Assembly (NCBI GenBank): GCA_903995115.1
Contig: LR877150.1
Span: 389,001 to 453,000, forward strand
Length of the DNA: 64,000 bases
DNA from: Angomonas deanei
Taxonomy: Eukaryota > Euglenozoa > Kinetoplastea > Trypanosomatida > Trypanosomatidae
Direction of reading: 5' to 3'
Each line of letters starts with the position of its first letter. The stretch's first letter is position 1. The notes beneath the pieces are model-generated. The model saw only the letters and a list, made by a program, of their open reading frames with translations, had not been told where the DNA came from and did not search any database. A program made the translations under genes and the position numbers. Positions 11,162-21,609 of this stretch are shown here, one piece after another.

Positions 11162-12544
11162 ATGATTTCACGCAAGCTATCCGTGGTCCTTTTGGTGCTT
11201 TCCGCCACCCTCCTTCAGTCCTCCGCATGGGACAGGAGTCTCTGCAATCAAATGTCTGGCAGCTCCTGCGCCATTGGGCAGTGCAAATCCAACGCAGACC
11301 GCTCGAAGATTATTGGCGACATCAACAAGGGACAATTCGGTTGTTTCCTCAAGATCCCCAACTGCTGGATTTACGCCGATACGAGCAACAACGTTGGCAC
11401 GTGCAACACCTGCCTCGATGGCTACCGTGTGCACGAAGGAAAGTGCGTGGAGTGCCGCATGGATATGTGCGCCGAGTGCATCAAGGATAACCAGTGTCTC
11501 ACCTGCGTGTTGGGCGTCCCCTCCTACGATAAGTCCAAGTGCGTCACGTGCGGTATTCAGAACTGCCTCGCCTGCTCCGCCGATAACGTCTGTGCCCAGT
11601 GCGCCCCTCAATACTCCCTGTACGGTGGCCAATGCATCCCTTGCAGCGACGCCAACTGCCAGGAGTGCCGTCAGAAGGATACATGCTACAAGTGCAAGAA
11701 CGATATGATCGTCCCCACCGGTGGTACCAAGTGCGTCGTCAAGATTGCCGACTGTACCACCCAGAGCTCCGATGGCAGCAAGTGCGTCACCTGCAACAGC
11801 GGTTTCAAGCCGTACAACAGCGGCTGCGTGCGCTGCCCCATTGACCAGTGCGATTACTGCGCCAAGGCTGGCATCTGCAGTGCCTGCCTCAACGGTCGTG
11901 TCCCCACCGTCAACAATGACGGCTGTGTGGATCAGATCCCCTACTGCAAGGATCACGCCAGACAAGGCGTCTGCCAGACCTGCATCGACGAATACAAACC
12001 GAACGGCAGTGGCGGCTGCAACAAGTGCACCATCGCCAACTGTGCAGAGTGTAGCCAGATGCAGGTCTGTTCCAAGTGCGAGGACCACTACAAGGTGATC
12101 GGCGGCGGAACCGGGTGCGAGCTGCAGTGCGAAGTGGAGAACTGCTTCCAGTGCAACAAGTACAATGAGTGCGCCCAGTGCGGCCTCGGCTACGGCGTGA
12201 ACAACAACACGAAGCAGTGCGACCACTGCGAGGACTCCACCTGCAAATACTGCGACGGTGACCGAACCAAGTGCGTCACGTACTTCACGAAAGAAGAGCT
12301 GGAAGGCAAGAAGGTACCGTGGTGGGCATGGCTGCTCGTCGGCATTGGTGCCGCGCTGCTGGTGGGCTTCATCATCTTCATGATTGTCTGGTGCTGCCGC
12401 GACCCGGTGTCGCTCACGACCGAGTACGAGGAGAACTACGACGAATACGACAAGGCGAGCCGGTCGGGGTCGTCCGCCCGAAGCTCCAGCGAGGATGCCA
12501 GCAGTGATGGTGAGGGCCGCGAGGACCAGTCCCTGAACTACTAA
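11162..12544 (+). CDS. Cysteine-rich type I surface protein, subfamily A copy 2
   Basis: A 460-residue paralog of the 9166 gene. It has a signal peptide (about 1-22, LSVVLLVLSATLLQSSAW), a CxxC-rich ectodomain, the same PWWAWLLVGIGAALLVG membrane start at about residue 385 and a Tyr/Glu/Ser tail. Long DNA blocks are identical to copy 1 (for example the region coding CEDSTCKYCDGDRTKC and the membrane segment), while the N-terminal 80 residues and the tail tip have diverged. That mosaic suggests partial gene conversion. The T-tract and AG end at 11152, ten bases before ATG. The opposite strand is also open over almost the whole gene (11177-12595). This is a by-product of GC-rich codons with few reverse-frame stops and is not annotated. 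Confidence 0.88.
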   Translation: MISRKLSVVLLVLSATLLQSSAWDRSLCNQMSGSSCAIGQCKSNADRSKIIGDINKGQFGCFLKIPNCWIYADTSNNVGTCNTCLDGYRVHEGKCVECRMDMCAECIKDNQCLTCVLGVPSYDKSKCVTCGIQNCLACSADNVCAQCAPQYSLYGGQCIPCSDANCQECRQKDTCYKCKNDMIVPTGGTKCVVKIADCTTQSSDGSKCVTCNSGFKPYNSGCVRCPIDQCDYCAKAGICSACLNGRVPTVNNDGCVDQIPYCKDHARQGVCQTCIDEYKPNGSGGCNKCTIANCAECSQMQVCSKCEDHYKVIGGGTGCELQCEVENCFQCNKYNECAQCGLGYGVNNNTKQCDHCEDSTCKYCDGDRTKCVTYFTKEELEGKKVPWWAWLLVGIGAALLVGFIIFMIVWCCRDPVSLTTEYEENYDEYDKASRSGSSARSSSEDASSDGEGREDQSLNY

Positions 12545-13611
12545 TGTAAACAGAAAGAAAAAAAATAAAATTATACGGCGACCAACGGTACGCAATTTTT
12601 TTTTTTTCTTGACCTTCTTTTAAATAAACAATAAACAAACAAAAAAAAAAAAAAACAGCAAAAAAAAAAAAAAGAAATAATAATACAGCATATACAGTCA
12701 TTTTGGTTGAAAACAAAAAACGGAAAAAAAAAGAAAAGAAATGAATAGCGTAGAATGCGGGGACAACGTGTAGAACCAGTACTGTTCCGTATGGGGATTA
12801 CGGGCCCGAGGAGACACCAACGCATGACGCGACATGGCCCGTCATTCAACCACTGTTCTTTCGCTTTTATCGCTTCTTTTTGTTCTTGATTTTTTTTTTT
12901 TTTTCCATGCATACACTTCTCTTTTTTTTTTCTTTTGCGAAACTTGTTTCTTGATTTTTTTTTTTTTTTCGATGTATACACTCCCCCTTTTTTTTTTCTT
13001 GAAACCTGTTTCTTTTTTTTTCTCGTGATGTACACACTTTTTTTGATGTTTTTCCTTCTTTTTTTTTTTTGTGCATGTGGACGGTGGACCTCCCCGCTCA
13101 AAAAGGGGTAGAAAGGAACTACAGCCAAATTGAGGTGCAGATCGTGTTTTCCGAGGCGAGTGATATATATAGATTTATTAGGTAGCGTGTTGTTTATTAT
13201 ACAAGGATGATAATTCAACGACACCCTGCCGACAAGGACGGAACCGATGAGCGGCATGAATAAAGAAAAGCTCTCTCTCTTTATAAATTTGGCAAAAAAA
13301 AAAAAAATATGGATGAAACGAATTTTTTTTTATGAAAATATTATTTGTTAACAAAGATCTTTTTTTTAAAAACCGTCGTTTTTTCTGCGCGTTGTCGCGG
13401 CAAACACTTTATTAGCTTTTTTTTTTTTTTCTTCTGCTGTTTTCTTTTTTAGACAAATAAATAAATTCTTTTTTCCCTTTTCCCCTCCCTCTTTTACCAT
13501 ATGCCAACTTCTGGTAGATTAAGTTTTCTGTTACCCAAACAAAAAGCCCTCTCTTTTTTTTTTTTTTTTATATATCACTGTTGCCGTTATTTTTCACCTA
13601 ATCCCCGCGAT
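12545..13611 (+). other. Long intergenic region between the two surface-protein subfamilies
   Basis: About 1,070 bases. The middle holds three loose repeats of a T-run, CTTG/GATG and CATACAC or ACACAC motif (12894-13060), each followed by a T-run. A GTAG at 13514 gives the likely acceptor of the next gene, and sequence from there on is shared with the region before 16180. Confidence 0.55.
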
Positions 13612-14919
13612 ATGACACTCCTGTCCCCCCCTCGGCGGATTGCCTTACTCCTCCTGCTGGGCCTGGTGCACTCCACTGGTGTACTCGGTGCGTGCCCTTC
13701 CGGCACAGTACCAATGACGATATACGGTCAACAGGAGGACTCTCAAAATTGCGGGAGAAAAGTGGCAAACTGCGAAATGCACAGCGGTGATGGATGCTCT
13801 GTCTGCAATTCCGGCTACACCGTGAGCTACAACGGGAGAGAGTGTGTCCGTTGCAATGTTGGTAATTGCCTTCGATGCTCCGACAATAACGTATGCGGCG
13901 CGTGCAAAAACGGATATCAACTCAACAGCATTGACGGGACGACCTGCGAGGCGGAGATCCCCAGTTGTGCCTCGTATGGCAAAGGCGTCTGCCTGGCCTG
14001 CGATACGGGGTACGTGGTGACGAACGGCGGGAAGGCCTGCATGGCCTGCAGCATCCCCAACTGCAAGAGTTGCTCTGCCGCGAACCAGTGCTCGGAGTGC
14101 TCCAGCACCGAGATGGTGTTCACCGTGAACAAAAAGTGCGTTGGCAAGGTGGCCAACTGCAAGACCGTTGGCGACAGTGGCGAATGCTTGACGTGCAACG
14201 ACGGCTACACACTGGTGCACGGAGCGTGCATCGAGTGTAACGTGGCTGGGTGCGACCGGTGCGAAGTTTCCAAGAACGTGTGCACCACGTGCAGCGCCAA
14301 CCGCATTTTGGACAAGGTGAACAACCGGTGCATCACGTGTAACGTGCCGCAGTGCCGCGAGTGCCGCGATAATGATGTATGCAAGGCATGCGAGGACGGC
14401 TACGGCGTGGTGTCTGGAGGCAAATGCGAGCCGTGCAAGATTGAAGGTTGCCTCATCTGCACCGAGGATGCGTTCAACTGCAGTATTGCCCTGGACAAGG
14501 CGACTGTGGCGACGCAGGAAAAGGGCATCCCGTGGTGGGTGTGGCTGATCGTGGCGATTGGTGCTGCGGCGCTGCTGGGCATCATCCTGTTCATCATCCT
14601 GTGGTGCTGCCTGCGCAAGCCGGTTGTCCCCGTGACGGTGTACGAGGAGGATAACTACGAAAGTGACAAGGGCACCGATGACGACCAGACCCGCGACCTC
14701 GCCCTGGACTTCAACAACCGCAGCTTCTTCGCTCGTCCTCCTCCCATCCTGATCATGAACGACTACGTGCAGCCTCGTATCTACACGCAGGACGCGACAG
14801 AGGTGCACGGCGACCTTGAGTCTGCCGCCGCGGACAGTGAGGTCACGAGCGATGAGAGTGGAGGCAGCAGCGAGAGCAGCCGCACCGGCGACACCGGCAC
14901 CCACAGCGAGACCCACTAA
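13612..14919 (+). CDS. Cysteine-rich type I surface protein, subfamily B copy 1
   Basis: A 435-residue protein: signal peptide (about 1-26, IALLLLLGLVHSTGVLG), a CxxC-rich ectodomain of about 280 residues, a membrane segment at about 308-332 opening with IPWWVWLIVAIGAAALLG and closing with WCC, and a ~95-residue tail with YEEDNYESDKG. The membrane start and the YEE-N-Y tail motif match subfamily A, so the four genes form one family even though the ectodomains differ. The frame is open upstream from 13501, but a GTAG at about 13514 and the match to copy 2, whose frame begins at the MTLLSPP start, support 13612. The tail ends in THSETH, where copy 2 ends differently. Confidence 0.88.
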   Translation: MTLLSPPRRIALLLLLGLVHSTGVLGACPSGTVPMTIYGQQEDSQNCGRKVANCEMHSGDGCSVCNSGYTVSYNGRECVRCNVGNCLRCSDNNVCGACKNGYQLNSIDGTTCEAEIPSCASYGKGVCLACDTGYVVTNGGKACMACSIPNCKSCSAANQCSECSSTEMVFTVNKKCVGKVANCKTVGDSGECLTCNDGYTLVHGACIECNVAGCDRCEVSKNVCTTCSANRILDKVNNRCITCNVPQCRECRDNDVCKACEDGYGVVSGGKCEPCKIEGCLICTEDAFNCSIALDKATVATQEKGIPWWVWLIVAIGAAALLGIILFIILWCCLRKPVVPVTVYEEDNYESDKGTDDDQTRDLALDFNNRSFFARPPPILIMNDYVQPRIYTQDATEVHGDLESAAADSEVTSDESGGSSESSRTGDTGTHSETH

Positions 14920-16179
14920 AATATATTTTATTATTTGTTTTTTCATTCTTTTGGTTCCCATACCCGTTTGTATATATATAGAGTATCCGGGACAAGTCAA
15001 AAAAAAAAAAAAAAATAGTACTAGTAAAATGTAAACAAGATCAAATATTGCAGTATTATATTTCCGTCATTATTAGGTTTTTTATGTTGTTTCGGAAATC
15101 TGGTTTTGTTGTTCGAATCTCAAAAAGATAAGATGATGTAGGATGAGTTAAAGGAAATAGTGCGTTTGTGCTTTGTTTGCTTCCTTTCTTTTCCTAAGAA
15201 ACAGAACTTTACAGCACTCTCGCACGATGCAGGCCGAATACAGCACATATTAACCGAATCAAAATTAATTTTTCTTTTCCCCCCTGCATTGAATTCTTTT
15301 TTTTTTTTTTTTACAGTTATCATTTTTGTTTTGTTTTTTTTTGCTTTACCGAGAGTGTATCGCATCCTGAAAATAGAATGGAGTCCATGTCAGTAGAAAC
15401 ACATTTGTGTTTGTTTCACGCATTAAACGAAGTTATAATTGCGTTTGACACATTGCCACTCCATTTTGTAATTGCATAATCGCATTTTTTTTTCTTTTTT
15501 CCCCAGTAAAGTTTTTTTTTTTTTCATTTTTATAAAACTGTTGACGTATGTTCTTTTTGTTTTGGTTTGGCTTCTCTGCTATTGAATGTACTTGCGTACG
15601 TTAACGGTGTATTTATTTCTCTGAACCTTTTTTTTTTCGGAAAAGCAAAGGAATATTGTTATAAATCACACGTGATGACGAAAGGAATGCTCTTATCCAT
15701 GTACCGTCCCCTACAAGATGTCGTCTCGACGTGTGGTGGAAGAGTACACCGCTTTCCGGTGGGCACAAGGGAATGATTTCTCACGACGACAATGAGAATC
15801 ACATTTCGTGACGTGTGTGTGTGTGGTGCACAATTTTCCTCTGGGCCTGCGGTGCTGCCCTCATGAAGCCACCGTTGGGAGGTACTCAGGTAATGCCGTA
15901 GAGCAGAACGGGAGACACCGCGTGCGCTATCGGCGAGGAGTTACACGTTTTGTTTTCATTTTCCCGCTCCGTACACTTTTCTGCTTTTCGTGTGAGTGAA
16001 CTACATACGTGTCCGTGCGCGTGCCTCTTTCCTTTTCTTCTGTCACTTCAGTGCTGTATCTTCTCCCTACTTTTTTTTTTTCTCTCTCCTCTCTCTTGTA
16101 GATTAAGTTTTCTGTTACCCAAACAAAAAACCCTCTCCTTTTTTATATATATCATTATCTTTCACCTAATCCCCGCGAT
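14920..16179 (+). other. Intergenic region with a GC-richer island
   Basis: About 1,260 bases. The first part is AT-rich with T-runs. From about 15660 to 15950 the sequence becomes GC-richer, with TGTGTGTGTGTGGTGCAC and CGCGTGCGCTATCGGCGAGG, and holds no convincing reading frame. The last 80 bases are shared with the leader of the 13612 gene. The island could be an RNA gene, part of a long UTR or a decayed gene. Confidence 0.5.
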
Positions 16180-17478
16180 ATGACACTCCTGTCCCCCCCT
16201 CGGCGGATTGCCTTACTCCTCCTGCTGGGCCTGGTGCACTCCACTGGTGTACTCGGTGCGTGCCCTTCCGGCACAGTAACAATGACGATATACGGTCAAC
16301 AGGAGGACTCTGAAACTTGCGGGAGAAAAGTGGCAAACTGCGAAATGCACAGCGGTGATGGATGCTCTGTCTGCAATTCCGGCTACACCGTGAGCTACAA
16401 CGGGAGAGAGTGTGTCCGTTGCAATGTTGGTAATTGCCTTCGATGCTCCGACCATAACGTATGCGGCGCGTGCAAAAACGGATATCAACTCAACAGCATT
16501 GACGGGACGACCTGCGAGGCGGAGATCCCCAGTTGTGCCTCGTATGGCAAAGGCGTCTGCCTGGCCTGCGATACGTGGTACGTGGTGACGAACGGCGGGA
16601 AGGCCTGTATGGCCTGCAACATCCCCAACTGCAAGAGTTGCTCTGCCGCGAACCAGTGCTCGGAGTGCTCCAGCACCGAGATGGTGTTCACCGTGAACAA
16701 AAAGTGCGTTGGCAAGGTGGCCAACTGCAAAACCGTTGGCGACAACGGCGAATGCTTGACGTGCAACGACGGCTACACACTGGTGCACGGAGCGTGCATC
16801 GAGTGTAACGTGGCTGGGTGCGACCGGTGCGAAGTTTCCAAGAACGTGTGCACCACGTGCAGCGCCAACCGCATTTTGGACAAGGTGAACAACCGGTGCA
16901 TCACGTGTAACGTGCCGCAGTGCCGCGAGTGCCGCGATAATGATGTATGCAAGGCATGCGAGGACGGCTACGGCGTGGTGTCTGGAGGCAAATGCGAGCC
17001 GTGCAAGATTGAAGGTTGCCTCATCTGCACCGAGGATGCGTTCAACTGCAGTATTGCCCTGGACAAGGCGACTGTGGCGACGCAGGAAAAGGGCATCCCG
17101 TGGTGGGTGTGGCTGATCGTGGCGATTGGTGCCGCGGCGCTGCTGGGCATCATCCTGTTCATCATTCTGTGGTGCTGCCTGCGCAAGCCGGTTGTCCCCG
17201 TGACGGTGTACGAGGAGGATAACTACGAAAGTGACAAGGGCACCGATGACGACCAGACCCGCGACCTCGCCCTGGACTTCAACAACCGCAGCTTCTTCGC
17301 TCGTCCTCCTCCCATCCTGATCATGAACGACTACGTGCAGCCTCGTATCTACACGCAGGACGCGACAGAGGTGCACGGCGACCTTGAGTCTGCCGCCGCG
17401 GACAGTGAGGTCACGAGCGATGAGAGCGGAGGCAGCAGCGAGAGCAGCCGCACTGGAGATGACAGTGAGTTTAACTAA
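16180..17478 (+). CDS. Cysteine-rich type I surface protein, subfamily B copy 2
   Basis: A 432-residue near-duplicate of the 13612 gene. The duplicated block includes ~80 bases of upstream sequence (from the GTAGATTAAG at about 16098) and ends inside the last codons. I count seven amino-acid replacements, all in the first ~190 residues of the ectodomain (P/T, Q/E, N/T, N/H, G/W, S/N, S/N), against about five silent changes, most of them further downstream. Membrane segment and tail are identical apart from the last residues. Signal peptide, CxxC repeats and tail motif are as in copy 1. The acceptor is the AG after a long T/C tract near 16101. A recent duplication or ongoing conversion is inferred. 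Confidence 0.88.
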   Translation: MTLLSPPRRIALLLLLGLVHSTGVLGACPSGTVTMTIYGQQEDSETCGRKVANCEMHSGDGCSVCNSGYTVSYNGRECVRCNVGNCLRCSDHNVCGACKNGYQLNSIDGTTCEAEIPSCASYGKGVCLACDTWYVVTNGGKACMACNIPNCKSCSAANQCSECSSTEMVFTVNKKCVGKVANCKTVGDNGECLTCNDGYTLVHGACIECNVAGCDRCEVSKNVCTTCSANRILDKVNNRCITCNVPQCRECRDNDVCKACEDGYGVVSGGKCEPCKIEGCLICTEDAFNCSIALDKATVATQEKGIPWWVWLIVAIGAAALLGIILFIILWCCLRKPVVPVTVYEEDNYESDKGTDDDQTRDLALDFNNRSFFARPPPILIMNDYVQPRIYTQDATEVHGDLESAAADSEVTSDESGGSSESSRTGDDSEFN

Positions 17479-18034
17479 CAGACAGTAAAAAGGTTTTCCT
17501 GTTCTTCCACGGGAAAGCGTTTTCTTTTCCTTCTTTTTATCCATTCTCTCTCTTTTTTTTTTTTTCTGTTTTCATGTTTGTATTTGAATGTATATACACT
17601 ATTTTTGTATAAGCCTGCAATAGCTTGTAACCCTTTTGTGCTGTGTTTTTGCCGCCATCGGAAAAAGTTTTGAAGATGTAGTATACTAATATGGTATTAC
17701 AGGAGACGTGGAGCGGTTGAAGTTATTTTATTTTTTTTCCCTAAGAGAATCTTAATTTTTTTTTTTCCCAGTTGTATGTGATTTAAAGCTAAGGATAGAA
17801 TACTTTTTTTGAATTTTGGTTTTTATTGTTCTCGGTACTTTCGTAGGCATCTGTATTTTGAATATTCCCTTGTGTAATCGTGGTGGAATGGTATTCTTTA
17901 ATCTTTCTCTTTTTTTTATTTTTCGTCTCGTGTGCTGCTCCTTAGCGACCTTGCATCGTGTGCAAAACAAAAAAAAGTAAAGAAAGTAATAATAATAAAA
18001 AAGAAAGAGTGGAACGAATAGGGAAACATACCGT
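17479..18034 (+). other. Intergenic region, T-rich
   Basis: 556 bases, pyrimidine-rich, with an acceptor CTCCTTAG at about 17945. Nothing else is recognisable. Confidence 0.55.
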
Positions 18035-19177
18035 ATGTCGTCTAGGGATGATTTGATATCGGCGTGGAGTCAGCAGGTTGTTCTACCACCCCGCGCGGTG
18101 GCGGGTGTATCCCCGAGTAGGAAACCACGTGAAGGGAGGCCGAAGGAGAAACGCCTGATAATGACGGGCATGACACTGCAGGGGAGTCGGCACCAAACGT
18201 ATTACATCGACGCACCACCGCTAGGGGCCGCCAGCACCCCTCATCGTCGGTCCTCTCTGCCGTCACTGAACGCGGCGGCTTCGCGGGTGGGACAGAGTCC
18301 ACTGCCACGCCGTGGTAGCGCCCCTCTAGCGGTAGATCGCCTCGAGTTGGGCCACCGCACGCGGCGTATCTCCTCCCTCGACTGCGTCCGCACCGACGAT
18401 CTCTCGGCGCAGCGGGTGGAGGAGATGATCCCTTCCCTATTGTGGGAGCTGTACCAAGCGCGGCGACTACGGGAGGAGAAACAGCTGGAGTACTGCTACC
18501 TGCAAGACCAGCTGGACCTCGTCCGGCGCGAGCTGCACGCCTGCCGGGAGACGTACGACCAGCGGCTGACAAGTAGTGTACAGAAGGTTCGTCGTGAGAA
18601 TGAGATTGAAGTGTTACTCGCCAGTGAGCGGCGACGGGAGGGACGACTACACCGCCTGACCACGGAGTCCAACGAGCGACTCCGACGACGGGAAGCGGAG
18701 CAGCAGCTGTTGCTCGGTCAGGAGCTGCGCCGCTGTGTGGACGCTGGGGGGACGGCGGTGTATGCGAACCTTTCTGGGTTTAATATCGAAGGATACCGCC
18801 GCAAGATTGACGCCCTCCGACGAGAAAAGAAGAAGCTGGAGCGCGCGGTCAAGGCGGAGACGGGGTCGCACACAAAAGTGTCACCACCGCCCGTCGCCGA
18901 GACGCAGCACAGGCTGGAGGAGGAGGTGGAGCGGACGAGCCGTGCGGTAGAGGCTTTGAAGGAAAAGTGTGTGCGCATCCAAGGCAATAAGAAGCGATTG
19001 CTCGCTCGGCTGAAGGGGCAGGGCGCCGCCCCACAACAAGCCCACGCCCCAAGTCATGAAGAGAACAAAGGCGCTACACGGGAGGTTGTGACTTTCCTGT
19101 TGGAAGACAGCGCTCCAAAAGAGCAGAACGAGGAGGCGGTGTTCCTCACGGAGGGGGCGGTAGACAAGTACTTGTAA
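18035..19177 (+). CDS. Coiled-coil protein of unknown function
   Basis: A 380-residue protein without signal peptide or membrane segment. Residues 1-125 are basic and disordered (Pro, Arg, Ser). From about residue 135 to 345 it is almost continuous charged heptad sequence (for example RREKKKLERAVKAE and RLEEEVERTSRAVEALKEK), so a long coiled coil is likely. A short tail rich in Glu and Gln follows. I recognise no family. Such proteins in kinetoplastids are often cytoskeletal, but nothing here proves it. A CTCCTTAG acceptor at about 17945 would give a 90-base 5' UTR. Confidence 0.7.
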   Translation: MSSRDDLISAWSQQVVLPPRAVAGVSPSRKPREGRPKEKRLIMTGMTLQGSRHQTYYIDAPPLGAASTPHRRSSLPSLNAAASRVGQSPLPRRGSAPLAVDRLELGHRTRRISSLDCVRTDDLSAQRVEEMIPSLLWELYQARRLREEKQLEYCYLQDQLDLVRRELHACRETYDQRLTSSVQKVRRENEIEVLLASERRREGRLHRLTTESNERLRRREAEQQLLLGQELRRCVDAGGTAVYANLSGFNIEGYRRKIDALRREKKKLERAVKAETGSHTKVSPPPVAETQHRLEEEVERTSRAVEALKEKCVRIQGNKKRLLARLKGQGAAPQQAHAPSHEENKGATREVVTFLLEDSAPKEQNEEAVFLTEGAVDKYL

Positions 19178-19414
19178 CGGGACTGAATTCTGTACATTTT
19201 TCAAGTTCTTCTTTTTATTCGTTTTTATGGTGTTTACGGATTTTTTCACATTCTATTTCTTTTCGTCTTTTCAAAAAAAAAAAAAATAATATCCTCTCTC
19301 TCCATTGGGGTTTTCTTCCCGTGCGTATCTCAGCATCTTTGTTTTTATCGGAGTGTTAGTCTCTCGTTTTTTTTTTTTTTATTACCGCCTATAGTTTATT
19401 ATTGGTATCATTGA

Positions 19415-21426
19415 ATGGCATTTTTTTCAGAACTTCCGCCCTCCTACGAGGAGCCATCGAACTCCATGCTAGAACTCTTTTCCAGCCAACCACCGTTTCA
19501 CCCCGACAACACTCTGAGCCAGCACGACCACAATGTGTTTCCCTCCCAGAAACCATTGGTGTTTGATCACTTACGGAAAAAGATTATTTTTGATCGTGTC
19601 TATGGGGAGATGGTGTTCCCTCCTGTGCTGAGTGTGTTCATTGACAGCCCTGTGGTGCAGCGGCTGCGTGGGCTGAAGCAGTTAGGCATGACGGATTACG
19701 TCTACCCCGGCGCCACCCACACCCGCTTCGAGCACTCCCTCGGGGTGTCGCACCTGGCGATGGAGTTTCTTCGTCAGATATGGCTGAATCACAATCGGAC
19801 TGGCGGCTTCTCCTCCTACCCACTACCCCCCGAGGTGGAGCTGGACCGTGTGCGGACGATCCTCTCGGAGCGTGAGACCACCTACAGTGAGGCAGACGTG
19901 CGGGAGTGGGTGGAGAAGGAGTACGAGAGGGATGTGTGGTGCTTGGGGATCGCGGGGCTGTGCCACGACCTCGGCCACGGCCCGCTTTCACACATGTTTG
20001 AGGATTTTATAAAACAGTTGGAAAGGCAGGAAAAGGTGAAGGATGGCTTCCAGCACGAGTGGATGAGCGCACAGCTGCTGGAGATGATCTGGAAGAAGAA
20101 CGAAAACGTACTCGATCAATTTGGTTTTGACACACGGGATCTCTTTTTTATTCGACTTTTGATCGAGGGCCTTCCACCAGACGTACCATTTGACGAGGAG
20201 GCCACCGGTCGACCACGGTGGAAGCGTTTCATGACGGAGATTGTGGCGAACAAGCGGAACGGCCTGGATGTGGACAAGCTGGACTACCTGCAGCGGGACT
20301 CCCTCTCCACGCAGGGCACCCTCGCCCTCCCCAGCCTCAACCGCCTCTTCCAGGCCGCCTGTGCCGCGCACGACGACCAAGGGACGTGGCAAATCTGCTA
20401 CGTCGAGAAGGTGGACGACACTATGGAGGAGGTCTTTCTCGCGAGGGCGCGGCTGCACCGGCGAGTCTACCAGCACCGCGTCACCCTTGTGATGAGTTGC
20501 ATGATGTGCGATGTGTTCCTCGCCGCGGAGCCCTACTTTAAGGTGCACCACAACGGGAAGGAGTACACCCTGTCGGAGGTGTCCAAGGTACCGGAGGCGT
20601 TTGTGGAGGTGGCGGACTGGGTGGTGGACGCGATACAGCACAGCGCGGAGCCCAAGCTGCACCTGGCGCAGAACATTATCCGTCGCATCAAGAGTCGTCA
20701 AATCTATCAAACCGTTGCCTTCTACGGTGTCTCCTCCACGAAGAAGTCTCCCGCGGTTCAGGTGCCCCCGTTGACGACGGTAGTGGACACCACCTCGACC
20801 CAAGGCTCCTCCACCCCAGTTAAGAAGGAGAGGCGGCCAGACGACGGGGGAGCGAGATTACGGTCGACAAGCTGTACCGAGCCCTCCAGCGGGTGGACCA
20901 CGACCTGTACACCACCTTGGTGAATTGGGAGAAGGACATGGAGCGGCAGCTGGGTCACACGCACAGGGCGCTGGAGCTGCTCACTGGTCATATCAGCCAA
21001 ACCCCTGGTGATATCCGGTCCGACAACCCGCTCGATGTGACCCTCTACATAAACCCACGGAAGCCAGACGATGTGCCGTTCCACCGGTCGGCCCCCGCGA
21101 CGTCCTCTAGCGGGGTACGCCCTTATAAGATTATCGTCTTTGTCACCCGCCGGCGGTGCAGTCAGGCGGAGCGGGATACACTGGGGCTGGTGTTTCGGCA
21201 GCTCGCGAACGAAAGTGGGGTCGTGCCGGCGGGGGACCACTCCGCCACCCCACGTAGACTACTGTCGCAGCACCTGTCACAGCGGTCCAAACCAGAAGAC
21301 ACCGACGAGGAGTTCGGCCAGCTGCCTCCACCACCATCCGTCCTCCTAGGGGCAAACGACGGGGAGCAGGAGGAGCTGTTTTCTACGCCTGGTAAAGGTG
21401 CCATGAAGCGCCCCAGGACAGAGTAA
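19415..21426 (+). CDS. SAMHD1: SAMHD1-type HD dNTP triphosphohydrolase (one frame break)
   Basis: An HD-domain phosphohydrolase closely matching SAMHD1, which cleaves dNTPs to deoxynucleoside and triphosphate. The metal ligands are all present: H107 in RFEHSLGVSHLA, H184 and D185 in AGLCHDLGHGPLSHMF, and D290 in NGLDVDKLDYLQRD. RRVYQHRV and the later IRRIKSRQIYQ also match the family. Between H107 and H184 there is an insertion of about 38 residues relative to the human enzyme. No SAM domain precedes the HD domain. T. brucei has comparable proteins without a SAM domain. The C-terminal lobe (NPLDVTLYINPRKPDDVPF, like NPIDHVSFYCK) continues in another frame from about 20850, after a GGGGG run, so one base is missing near 20840. 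The end, GAMKRPRTE, could be a nuclear signal. dNTP pool control is inferred from the intact active site. Confidence 0.9.
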
Positions 21427-21609
21427 GGTGTCCTGTATGCTGATACATCCTCCTCCACCTTTGACACGAACAATCGTACTTTTCTCAGAATGAAATCTCG
21501 TTTTTGTTTTTCTTTACCAAACTCTACCTTCCTTTTCTTTTCTTTTTTTCCCCCTTCTCTGATATACATAGTCCCCTCTTTTATACTAGAATAGGACAAC
21601 TCACATTCG

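Noticed and set aside
11177-12595. Long open frame on the minus strand across a cysteine-rich gene (also 13645-15000, 16213-17544, 25452-26711 and 38042-39067)
   Set aside because: These mirror the GC-rich plus-strand genes. They have hydrophobic, repetitive translations without domains, no acceptor signals on their strand, and all convincing genes in the window lie on the plus strand.
15105-15125. GTTCGAATCTC, resembling a tRNA T-loop
   Set aside because: The flanking bases do not pair into a five-base stem and no D-arm, anticodon arm or acceptor stem is found nearby.
15567-15776. Small open frame in the spacer (69 codons)
   Set aside because: No domain, no acceptor directly upstream, mixed composition; insufficient to call a gene.
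9166-17478. Giardia or other diplomonad origin suggested by CxxC surface proteins
   Set aside because: Long spacers with T-tract/AG acceptors, the one-strand gene order and kinetoplastid-like TUTase and splicing genes do not fit a diplomonad, and the membrane-tail motif differs from that of VSPs.
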